DNA of 64,000 nucleotides from Monodelphis domestica (Eukaryota; Chordata; Mammalia; Didelphimorphia; Didelphidae), in NCBI RefSeq assembly GCF_027887165.1, contig NC_077231.1:194110334-194174333 (forward strand), given 5' to 3'. Of this stretch, positions 25,775 to 35,657 are shown in pieces (position 1 is the stretch's first letter; each line of letters begins with the position of its first letter). A program made the position numbers and the translations under genes. The notes below the pieces were generated by a model. The model was not told the origin of the DNA. It did no database searches and saw only the letters and a list, made by a program, of their open reading frames with translations.

Positions 25775-26170
25775 AGTTGTTATTTAGTCATATCTGACTC
25801 TTCATGACCCCATTTAGGGGTTTCTTTATTTCTTTTTTTTTTAAACCCTTACCTTCCATCTTGGAATCAATACTGTGTATTGGTTCCAAGGCAGAAGAGT
25901 GGTAAAAGGCTAAGCAATGGAGGTTAAGTGACTTGCCCAGAGTCACACAGATAGGAAGTGTCCCCATTTAGGGGTTTCTTGACAAAGATACTGAATTGGT
26001 TTGCTCTTTCCTTCTCCATCTCATTTTATAGATGAGGAAACTGAAGTAAACAGTTTTAAGCAACTTGCTTAGGGACATAGATTTAGTGTCTGAAGCCAAA
26101 TTTGAACCCAGGAAGATGAGTATTCCGGACTCCAGGCCCAACACTCTATCCAATGTGCCAACTAGCTGCC
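25775..26170 (-). mobile_element. tRNA-headed CORE-SINE split by MAR1
   Basis: The two halves, 25775-25826 and 25981-26170, form one element: TTTAGTCATATCTGACTC and GATGAGGAAACTGAAGTAAA to AACTAGCTGCCC. The break is the MAR1 at 25831. Confidence 0.88.
25831..25961 (-). mobile_element. MAR1 SINE, 5'-truncated, nested in another SINE
   Basis: The poly(T) start and CORE block are present, but the head is missing. It is flanked by an exact 19-bp duplication, CCCCATTTAGGGGTTTCTT, at 25808-25826 and 25962-25980. Confidence 0.9.
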
Positions 26171-26619
26171 CATGTTACTCTGTTTTTTATGATATCTCTT
26201 GCATTTACTGGTTTTCCTCAACTAATATCTACTACCCTTTTTCAGGACTTCTTACCTTTTTGTCTGGACATTCTCCTAGCTGGTTCCCCTATCTTTTTCT
26301 CTCTTAAACATATCCTTTTATTACATACCAAATTAAGATATAGTTCTGACCACATCACTCCTTTGCTTAAGAACTTTCCTTTTTGGGAAGTAATTTATTA
26401 TCCATGAATCAGAATTTTGACAATGTTTAAGAAATCATTTATTGCATTAAGTACTTAAATATTTCCTCTTTTTGCTTAATAAAGAGAAAAACTTTCCTTA
26501 TTAACTGTATACATATACACAAAGTATGTGTGTGTCTATATAAATATATAGGCATATATGTATATATTAGCATACACATACCTACAAATATCTTGGAAAT
26601 AAACTATTTAAATTCAAAT

Positions 26620-26825
26620 CTCTCTCTCTGTATCTCTCTCCCTCTCTTTCTTTCTCTCTCTATGTCTCTGTGTCTCTGTCTCTGTCTCTGTCTCTGTCTC
26701 TCTGTATCTCTCTCCCTCTCTTTCTTTCTCTCTCTGTCTCTGTTTCTGTCTCTCTCTGTCTGTCTGTCTCTCCCCCTCCCTCCCATTCTTTCCCTCTCCT
26801 TCTCTGTCCCTCTCTTTCTCTCCCA
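26620..26825. repeat. CT-rich low-complexity tract
   Basis: Mixed TCTC, TCTG and TCTTTC units. A block TCTCTGTATCTCTCTCCCTC occurs twice (near 26625 and 26700), so part of the tract is itself duplicated. It produces spurious frames on both strands (Leu/Ser/Cys on plus, Arg/Glu on minus). Confidence 0.9.
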
Positions 26826-27029
26826 CTGTACTCACATATACACATGCTTATATATGTATACATATACATAAGACCATTATATATTCATGTATGAGTATTA
26901 CATATATGTAACACACCTGCTTATAAACCAGTATCTACTTACAAAGTGTACGTGATGGCCATGTGTACACATGAGTATTACATATGTACGTATCTATATA
27001 CATGTAAACATACACACACATGCACATAT

Positions 27030-27300
27030 TGTCGGTTATCCTTCCTTTCCAAGAGGATGATGTCTTGACTCAATCATGACCTGGATTTAAGTGAGGCAGA
27101 ATTAGGCAAAGTCATCAGTCTTACTCTCTCTCGAAGTCTAGTGGCAAGACAAGAGTCAAGGTGAGTGGTAACGACCCAGGATACAATGGATGATCTTGGC
27201 TCCTTTGACATCTGAGAAAGCTCTAAGAGCTTCACAGCACCTGCTTCAGCTACCTTCACATTCATTTGGAATGAATTGCTCTCATCCACACATTCTAAGT
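27030..27300 (+). repeat. Interspersed repeat shared with 34450-34735
   Basis: GATGATGTCTTGACTCAATC, GGATTTAAGTGAGGCAGA, TCTAGTGGCAAGACAAGAGT and ACAGCACCTGCTTCAGCTAC recur in the same order at 34450-34735. I do not recognise the family. The 71-codon minus frame (27289-27074) lies within it. Confidence 0.75.
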
Positions 27301-27439
27301 GGGGAAGTTTTCACTTGCTTGGAGTAGACACCCTTCTAACTCACCAATGACGTCCTATTCCTTTAGCTAAAAGACATCTTTTTCTCTTCAAATTTTCTTA
27401 CAGTCCATGGGGTCTCTTCTGAGTAGATCTCAGATACTC

Positions 27440-27750
27440 AATAAGTATTTATTAAGACCCTCTTATCTGCTGGACTCAGTGCACAGTCCCTGTTCTCAAG
27501 GAACCCACAATGTAATGGGAAAGACAACGTGCAAACAAATATGTGTGAACGTGCTATAAACAAGATAAAAAAATCAAATAATAAAAAAAGGGAAGGTATT
27601 ACATTTAAGAGAGGTTTGGAAAAGCTTCTTGTGGAAGGTAGGACTTTCAACTGGAAAGGAAGCCAGAGAATCCTGGAAGTTAAGATAAGGAGAGACAGTC
27701 TTCTAGGCATGGGGAACAAGTCAGAGAAAATACCCAGAGCAGGAAGATAG
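27440..27750 (+). repeat. Old interspersed repeat
   Basis: CTCAATAAGTATTTATTAAG, CCCTGTTCTCAAGGAACCCA, GAAAAGCTTCTTGTGGAAGG and GGCATGGGGAACAAGTCAGA. The first blocks recur at 10265-10370 (TGCCCTCAAGGAACTTACCT). The frames of 73 and 93 codons here look like repeat shadows. Confidence 0.5.
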
Positions 27751-28125
27751 AATGTTTTGTTATTTTCTTTAGCATCATGCTTACTTGTTTATTTACATTC
27801 CTCACTCCTTAATTGATTATAAGTTCATTTTCCATTATAAAATGATTCACCTTGCTCAGTGCCTTGCAAATAATGCAAGCTGAATACTTGTAATTATATA
27901 TAATTGATTTTTTAAAGTTTTCCTTTGAAATGTTGAGTAACTTGTGGAAGTTACATATCTATTTTCCTTCCTTCCCAATTTAAAAAGAAATCACTAAAAC
28001 AAAGGCAATTTTGTTAACTAAAGTCAGGGCGATTTTTTGTGAATGGAGACCCCAGGTTGAAAGTTGTGATTACTATAAGTAAACAAATACTTACTCATGC
28101 TCTTGTTATTTTTTTCCCATTATTC

Positions 28126-28327
28126 TTTTTTTTAAACCCTTACCTTCCATCTTAGAATCAATATTATTTATTGGTTCCAAGGTAGAAGAGCAGTAAGGGC
28201 TAGGCAATGGGGGGTAAGTGATTTGCCCAGGGTCAAACAGCTAGGAAATGTCTGAGGCCAGATTTGAACCCAGGATATCCCATCTCTTGGTCTTGCTTTC
28301 AAACCACTGACCCACCCTAGCTGCCCC
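28126..28327 (-). mobile_element. MAR1 SINE, full length
   Basis: Poly(T), CORE block and CTGCCCC end, flanked by TTCCCATTATTC and TTCCCATTACTC as a target duplication with one difference. Confidence 0.88.
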
Positions 28328-28369
28328 TATTCCCATTACTCTTAATATAATCACCAGATAAATCCATTG

Positions 28370-28560
28370 TGAGATAATGTGGTACATTTTCAATTACAAG
28401 ACTTAAGTTCAAATCCAAGCTCTACCATTTACTACCTGTGTAAAATTTGAAAAATTACTCTATCCCTTGAGAACTAAATGTCCTTATCTCTTTAATTAGA
28501 AGGTGGAGCTAGAATAGTCTCTAGGATTTCTTCTAGTGTTAAATCTAGGATCTTAAAAAA
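28370..28560 (+). repeat. MIR-like SINE
   Basis: AAGTTCAAATCCAAGCTCTA, CATTTACTACCTGTGTAAAA and GGATTTCTTCTAGTGTTAAA in MIR order. Confidence 0.6.
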
Positions 28561-28592
28561 TTTTAAGGCATCATGATATAGTAGAGAAAGAA

Positions 28593-28643
28593 TTTTTTTT
28601 TTAAACCCTTACCTTCAGTTTTGGAGTCAATACTGTGTATTGG
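28593..28643 (-). mobile_element. MAR1 SINE tail fragment
   Basis: Only the poly(T) start through ACTGTGTATTGG remains. It abuts an LTR fragment at 28644, so a deletion or recombination joined the two. Confidence 0.75.
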
Positions 28644-28985
28644 CCAGGCTCCAGCAAGGACAGGCATCAGTGCGAGCTGGAAGGGAGGAAGAGCAGAAGA
28701 GAGTGAGGCGGAGCTGGCTGGGCCCTATTTATATGCAAATATACACAGTACATAGGGATGATCATCATTGGTTAATGACAAGGTATAGGTGTGGTTTCTC
28801 TCAACCAGGTGAGCACAAAGAAACCTGTGTTCCCGCCTAACCTGGGGGAAGCTGGGGTCAAGGGTCAGAGGGTTTCCCAGCCACATGCAATACTGAGCAT
28901 GCTCAAGACTGAGCATGCTCTCTTCTAAGGCAATCTGTACATACCAACTGTTTCCCTTGCCCATAGCTAGGGGTGGACTGCTACA
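28644..28985 (-). mobile_element. Retroviral LTR fragment (fossil)
   Basis: On the minus strand it begins TGTAGCAGTCC at 28985, contains two GAGCATGCTC blocks (28895-28920) and a TATA box TATAAATAGG (28733-28724), and stops at 28644 against a MAR1 tail fragment. Its 3' part is missing. Confidence 0.7.
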
Positions 28986-31900
28986 CTAGCTTAGAGAGAG
29001 AAATATCCAAACTGGCATAGTCTCACCCAAGAAGATTTAAGGTCCTTTATAGGAATCTTGAACAACAACAACAACAACAACAAAAATAGGGAGAGAGAGA
29101 TCTTAAACTACAGTCTGAGTTGACATTCTATAACAGAGCAGCCAAGGCTTTCTTGACTACTCCCCTTACTCCTACAATTAAACAGAGGGACTAAAAAAAC
29201 TTAATCTCTTCTCTGTAGAAAAAGTGATCATCTATCCTTCAAGGAGGTGAGGAGGAATTTTTCTGAGAAGTCTAGAAGAGCTTTATAGAAAAATATTATT
29301 TCTTAATATTTTCAGTTTTCAAAAGAAGGCTTTTAAACCTTCTTTTAAGAATCTTATTTTGAAAATAAAAACTTTTTAAAAGAAGGTTCTAAAAATTAGA
29401 TTTTAAATATTCTTCCAAATAAACAAGCACTTAAAAATTCTTTGTTTGCCTTAATAAATAAACATGTACAAATTTAAAAAATTTCAAAATGCTAGTTCAC
29501 ACTCATTAATTTGGTTAAATATGCCTTAAAAAATATAAAAACTAATTTGTTAACAAGGCTGAATATGAATAGGCCTTCTATTGCATTGCTGTTTCTTTTG
29601 CTATTTGTTATTAGCTACTTGGAAATTTATTTCTTTTAACAAATTAATCTTCTTTCCAGATTATATATCAATACAATTTTAATAATAATTTTCTGATATT
29701 TTGTGATTGTATTGTACTCTATTGTATTGTTGATGGGACTGTAAATTTGTTCTATCTTTTGGTGAATAATCTGGTAATATTTAATAAGAATTATAGAAAT
29801 GATACCCATTGACCTCATGATGTTATTAAAAGGAAATTAAGTTATTCAAATCTGTTGAATATATTAAAAAGTTGCTGTGGGAAGATGTCTACATCTCTTT
29901 ATATAGCAGTTATATGTCTATGCAGATATGCACGATTCCTTATATGTATATGTATCCACATTCTTTATATGTATATTAATATAAATATATAACTGCTATA
30001 TAATGCCTAGGTTCTATGCCCACTTATTACCCATGTTATATCTGACAAGTCTAACATTACAAATTTGGTCCTCTAACTCATTATTTGTATAATAACAGGA
30101 CTAGATGATCTCTAAAACCTCTTCTGATCTAAATTTTCTATGTTCTGTATCTAATAATAAGAACCTGGCAACAATTTACATGTCCACTTATGTTGGAAAG
30201 GATTGGCAATTTAGAGCATAGCTACATAAGTGGAATATAATATACAAAAGAATGACAAATTTAAAAAATTAAGCTCTTAGAATGACATTTTCTTATGCTG
30301 TTTTTGGAAAGTTATGAAAATAGAGTACAGGTTCTATCTAATTAGAAAGACTGAATGTGGGAGAGACACCCACACATATATATATATATATATGTATGTG
30401 TGTATATATGACTGGCTTTACTTCTTTAGCACCCAGTTGTTTTTGTTTTTTTTAGTTATAAAATGAGGAGGCTGGACCAGAATCTCTCTAAAGTTCCTTA
30501 AAGTTCCAAAATTCTATGGTCCTATGATATATTATCATATGCTATCTGATATCCTCTTAAGAGTAGTACTAGAATAATTTTGCCTTTCCAATTATGAATG
30601 AAATTCACAACCTCTTGTAAGTCAGTTATAGTACTCATTTTTTTGAATGTCTTTTATTTCTGTAATTTCTGTTTCCCGTTATTTTCTCCTGCAAAGTAGT
30701 GAACCTAAATCTCCTTTTGATTTTTTGGGTGCTTATCACGAGTCAGGTTATTTGCTTGCTTTGTCTTCATTAGAGATGAAAGTAAAGATTCCATCACTTT
30801 CCTGGGCTACAGGACAGGAATGAAGTTAACAGTGATGAATGTGAAGAACTTGGATCTATTTTCTTATATATATATATATCAACAGCCTGCTATTTACAGT
30901 GGGAATAGAAGGAAAATTCATGCTTTATTTATCACATTTTGAAGCTAATTTTAAAGGAAATTCATCAAATATGGTTACTGGATTTCTCACAAAAAATCAA
31001 TCATATAAGAAAAATTATTGTCTTGGTCCACTTATTTTTAAATAATTCTGAAGAAACAATTTGTTGAGCTGATCTGATACAATTGCAATGACTTTTTCAT
31101 CATTTGGGTCTCTTTAAGATGTTTATAGATACTCTCCTAAAAATAATTTTAATTTTCTGACCATTAATGAAGGGAGCTTCCAATAAGGAGCTTCCTTTTA
31201 GTAACTTCTCCTCAATTTACAGACTTTTAGAATTGACTCAGGCAAAGAGAAATCAAGTGGCTTGTCCAGGGTCTTACAACCAGTATGTGTCAGAAATTGG
31301 ACCTGAACTCAAGTTCTGATTCCCAGACCAGTTCTCTACCCACTATATCAGACTGCCTCTGACAAAGTCATGCATTCCATTAATTGGTAAAACTGATAGG
31401 ATCTTTCATAGTGCCTGACACATAGTAGGTGTTTAATAAAATGGTTGTTTACTTTTGGAAGTTGAGTGACTTTACTGTGCAACAGTAATTAATAACAGTT
31501 TCTTACAACCTTACTGATCCACATTTGTTTAGAATAACTATAAGTTTCAGTATGTTCCTTGAAAACCTCATGCATATCCCTAGATTCAAATTATCTTTCT
31601 TACTGCCTGGTTTGTGTTCTAAGTATTCTATTACTTAGTTTTTTGTCAATAGTCATTTGTAAAGTCATTAATTTTCCTAAATGCTCTCTTTCTTTTTAAT
31701 TCTCTTGTTAAAAGACAATTCAGAAAAGAGTTTATCATTTCAGTTATTCTTTAACCAAGTTTCAACTTCATTTATGGCAGGCCCTTTTTTCTTAGATTAT
31801 TCTTCTGATACATTTTAATAGTTGTTTACAGTGATTATGAGTTCTTCTGTTAATATATTAATTTATTCAGGCACTTTTATTCTTTTCATCACTTTTTTGC

Positions 31901-33689
31901 CTATAAATTGACTTTGTTTTTTAAAAAAACCTCTTTCCTTCTTTTCTGAGTATACGTTCTTTCCCTGAATATATTACTGTCCTTTGAAAAGGGTTTCTTT
32001 TATGTTCTTTATCAAATAAATTTATCACCTGCTGTGATTTAATTAGAATTCACTAAGGATTTCTCTGCATTGTAGGTTCTTAATAATTCCTCCATTAGCT
32101 TTCTAGGCATCTTAATTCTTAAAGTATTATCTTGAAATGTAAGACTGTTATACTTCCCTTCTTCCAGCCACTGTGTGCAGCATTTTCTTTTAGTTCTTTA
32201 TGTGATTCTGTTTTCTCTTCTTTTCTAGGTTGGAAGAGTGGGTTTTTGTCATCTTTCACTACCTGGCCTATTGTTCTTCACTGACTGATAGGAAATATGT
32301 CCACTGTGAGCATAGATAAGTTGCAGGTTAAATAAAAGGCTGTTACATAGTGGTAAAAATTACAGACAAATTACAAACTAATTTTTCTCCCATCCATTCC
32401 AATTTTTTAGACAATAATATTTTTAAATTATTTACCACTTGTTCAAACATTAAACCATTACTCTTCCCTCCCAGTCCTACTCCTGTCTGTCTTTGGGAAG
32501 AGGTTGAGGTGGGGAGGAAGAGGAATTTTGACACATTTATTAAAAAAAAATTTGTCCATAACTTTTGTTTTGATATCACATTCATTTCCGGATAGGTGCC
32601 CCACTATAACCCTTAATTTATTTTTCAAACTTCCCTCCCCTTCTCCTAACAAGATTAGTGACAAATGGCAAGAGAATAAGCATTTACAATATAAGTATAT
32701 ATTGTATATATATAAATACTCACTATGTGCTAGGCATTGTGCTAGGTACATGTTTGATCTTCACAATCATCCTTTAAGGTAGGAGCCATTATTATCCCTT
32801 CTCCACCATCTCCAACGAACTGTGTTGTCTAGTCTTTTCTTGATGACTTCAAGTTAAGGGGAAATTATTTCTCAAAGCAATCCATTCCTCTCTTGGATAG
32901 CTCTACCTTTATACTCTGAGTTGAAACTTCCTTCTCTGAAGTTTTTATCAAGTCCTCTTAGTTCAAAGATCTTGGAATAAAGTTGAAAAAAAGGAGGCCC
33001 AGAGAAGTTAAATGACTTCCTCCAATGGCACCTACTTACTAAATGCCAGTACTGAATGTGATATCTGTGCCCTTATCTCTGAGGCTCATCTGTGATGACC
33101 TAATTAATTTCTTCACATCACCTTTATTACTGTTGTCTTATCTTGACTCAATATCTATAGATATTTCTGGATAGTGTAAAAATTAAATTCATAATCTCTA
33201 ATAATAAAAATATTATATTTTATGAGGTTTAGTAAGGATCATTAGAAATCAAGGAATAAAGAAGATACAAAACAAAGACCATGTGCCCACAGCTGATTAG
33301 CCATTTCAGCTATCCCCACCAACATTGCTGATGCTACATCATGCAAGAAGAGAGGACATGGTAAGTGTTACTGCCAGTTAAATACCAATAATGTGATCTC
33401 ACCAACATGGAGACACAGGAGAGATTATAGGGAATTCTGGGAAATACCAAGGACTTCTGGGGAATGAAGTCTAAGGTTCACAATCTCCATTTATATAATA
33501 GTTACACCTAGATCTTATATTGATTTGAATAGCTGTGTCACAAATATAAGGGCTGGATGGCTGGGATATAATACTTTTGTATTCCTTCCAGTGCATAGTC
33601 CTGTATTAGGTACATAATTGATATTCAATAACTATTTTGAAGTTAAATTGCATGGACTATTTAAATATTCCAATATCAGGGGGGGAAAT
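28986..33689. other. No gene seen
   Basis: Very AT-rich. Short TA tracts lie at 30378 and 30870. 31190-31380 is a SINE-like relic. 31650-32260 is T-rich and may be antisense L1. 33370-33480 resembles an LTR fragment. The 80-97-codon frames at 32343-32782 overlap one another on both strands and show no conserved pattern. Confidence 0.4.
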
Positions 33690-33820
33690 GAACAAACCAT
33701 AAAAGAATCTTCAAAGAAAAAAACATTCCAGAATCAGAAGGACTCTCAAGTGAATTCTATGCAACACTCAGAGAAAATTTAACTACAAAACTACATTAAC
33801 CCCCCACTCCCCCCCCCCCA

Positions 33821-34030
33821 GGGGCAGCTGGGTAGCTCAGTGGATTGAGAGCCAGGCCTAGAGATGGCCTAGAGAGGCCTAGGTTCAAATATGACCTGAT
33901 ATCCTAGCTGTGTGACCCTGGGCAAATCACTTGACCCCCATTGCCTAGCCCTTAACACTCTTCTGCCTTGGAACCAATACACAGTATTGATCCCAGATGA
34001 AAGGTAAGGGTTTATTTAAAAAAAAAGAAA
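33821..34030 (+). mobile_element. MAR1 SINE, sense, preceded by a poly(C) run
   Basis: GGGGCAGCTGGGTAGCTCAG head to AAGGTAAGGGTTT and an A-rich tail. A C-rich run (33800-33819) precedes it. It interrupts an L1 ORF2 relic. Confidence 0.88.
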
Positions 34031-34124
34031 AGAAAGAAAAGAAACTCTTCCAATATCTTTTTAAGATACAAATATTATCTTAATATCTAAATTAGGGAGA
34101 GACAAAACAGGAAAAGAAAACTAT

Positions 34125-34301
34125 AGTTCTTCTTACCTTAGAATTGATCCTAAGTATAGGATACAAAGCAGAAGAATGGTGATTGGGGTTAAGTGACTTG
34201 CTTAGGATTACATAGCTAGGAAGTGCTTGAGGCCAGATTTGAACCCAGGAATTCCAATCTTCTAGCCTCACATTCTATCTACTGAACCACCTACTTGCTC
34301 C
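34125..34301 (-). mobile_element. Diverged MAR1-like SINE
   Basis: CTTACCTTAGAATTGATCC, GGGGTTAAGTGACTTGC and GCCAGATTTGAACCCAGGA in MAR1 order, with many differences. It lies inverted about 95 bp from the sense MAR1 at 33821. Confidence 0.7.
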
Positions 34302-34449
34302 TAGACCAATATATTTAATGAATACTGCTATAAAATTCTCTTAAAAAGTTAGAAAGCAAGCTATAGCATGTCAGAAATACACCAGGACCAGATTGGATTT
34401 ATGCAAAAATTCAACATCAGGAAGACTATAAATATAACAACCATTACTG

Positions 34450-34735
34450 TTGTTGTTATTGTTTGTCCTTAGTTTTCAAAGAGGACAAATGGCATCATGG
34501 GGTGATGTCTTGACTTGGGGATGAATTAGATTTAAGTGAGGCAGAGATAGACAAAGGCATCTGCCTCACTCTCTCTTCCAAAGCCATCAAAGTCCAGTGA
34601 TAAGACAAAAGTCAAAACAACTGGTGATGGCCCAGGATGAAGTGCATGACTTTGGCTTCTTCATGCCTAACCAAGTACCAAGTTCTCCATAGTGCCTGCT
34701 TCCACTACCTTCATAACCATTGGAAAAAAATGTTC
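34450..34735 (+). repeat. Interspersed repeat shared with 27030-27300
   Basis: GTGATGTCTTGACTTGGGGA, GATTTAAGTGAGGCAGAGAT, TCCAGTGATAAGACAAAAGT and TAGTGCCTGCTTCCACTACC. It is inserted in the L1 relic. Confidence 0.75.
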
Positions 34736-34769
34736 TCATGTGTATCTTCCCCCAGGGGAATCCATCACA

Positions 34770-34995
34770 TGCTTGGGCAGCTAGGTAGTATAATGGATGG
34801 AATGTTGAGTTTAAAAGTCAGGAACATTCATCTATCCAAATTCAAATCTGTCCTCAGATACTTTCTAGCTGTGTGATCCTGGGTAAGTTACTTAACTCTT
34901 TGACTTAGTTTCCTTGAAGGAAAGGTGAAACATTCCAGTATCTCTGCCAAGAAAACCCAAATGGGGTCACAAAAAATTGGAAACAATTGAACAAT
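34770..34995 (+). mobile_element. tRNA-headed CORE-SINE, sense, with (AAC)n tail
   Basis: GGGCAGCTAGGTAGTATAAT head, CTAGCTGTGTGATCCTGGGT, GCCAAGAAAACCCAAATGGG and the AACAATAACAACAACAAC tail. It interrupts the L1 relic. Confidence 0.88.
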
Positions 34996-35410
34996 AACAA
35001 CAACAACAAAAAGTATATGACTATAGCAATAGATGATGAAAAGGCCTTTGATAAAAATTCAACATTCTTTTTTGTTAAAAACTCTAGCAAGCATAAGAAT
35101 AAATAGCCTTTACTTAATATTGTGAATATATAGTAAATAATATTTATCTAAACCCAAAATAAATACATAATAAATAATTAAGTCTTTCTAGTGTACCAGA
35201 GGGTGATCAGGAGCTAAAGTTTTACAGGCAGCTGAGAGGCAGGGAACAGATAAAGAGGAATACCACTTCCCCGCCAGGTAGAGCTGCCTAGAGAAATGGA
35301 GTTGGATCTGACTAGAGCTGAAGGGTAAGAGAAAATCCCCTTCAATCTCTTCTCCTATTTTCTTCTTTAGTTGATTGTGGTTATGATCCCCTTTAGTACA
35401 TTGGAGATAT

Positions 35411-35429
35411 CTGATTTCTTTTATTTTTT
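35411..35429 (-). repeat. Poly(A) remnant and target duplication of the CNOT7 retrocopy
   Basis: Read on the minus strand, an AATAAA signal is followed about 25 bases later by AAAAAATAAAAG and then AAATCAG. The same AAATCAG stands directly before the retrocopy's 5' end (plus strand CTGATTT, 38002-38008). This is the pattern left by L1-mediated retroposition. The duplication is short, so an extended but eroded repeat is possible. Confidence 0.6.
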
Positions 35430-35609
35430 AGATGTAAGAAAACATTTTTGAAGCCTTTATTTACAAAAGCTTTAAAAACAAACAATACCTTCTGTTTTGC
35501 AAGTAACTGAAGGACTACCCAGTTACTGCAACTCAACAAGAAAAGAATGTTAAAGTACAAGGGAAAAAGCCAACCTGGCAAACAACTGATATGATTGGAG
35601 TTAAGTGCA

Positions 35610-35657
<48 letters not shown>

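Larger units (their letters stand above)
33690..35190 (+). mobile_element. L1 LINE ORF2 relic (reverse-transcriptase part), split by insertions
   Basis: Pieces at 33690-33800, 34031-34124, 34302-34445 and 34996-35190 follow L1 ORF2 in order: CAAGTGAATTCTATGCAACA (FYxTL region), GGGAGAGACAAAACAGGAAA, CAGGACCAGATTGGATTTAT, and GCAATAGATGATGAAAAGGC (AIDxEKAFD, the catalytic Asp region). Frameshifts and stops are frequent. Two MAR1-type SINEs, another repeat and a CORE-SINE lie within it. Confidence 0.75.

Noticed and set aside
26530-26894. Overlapping open frames of 60-113 codons on both strands
   Set aside because: They arise from the CT-rich low-complexity tract and contain only runs of Leu, Ser, Cys or Arg, Glu.
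32343-32782. Four overlapping frames of 80-97 codons
   Set aside because: They are mutual shadows on both strands in AT-rich DNA. None has coding character.
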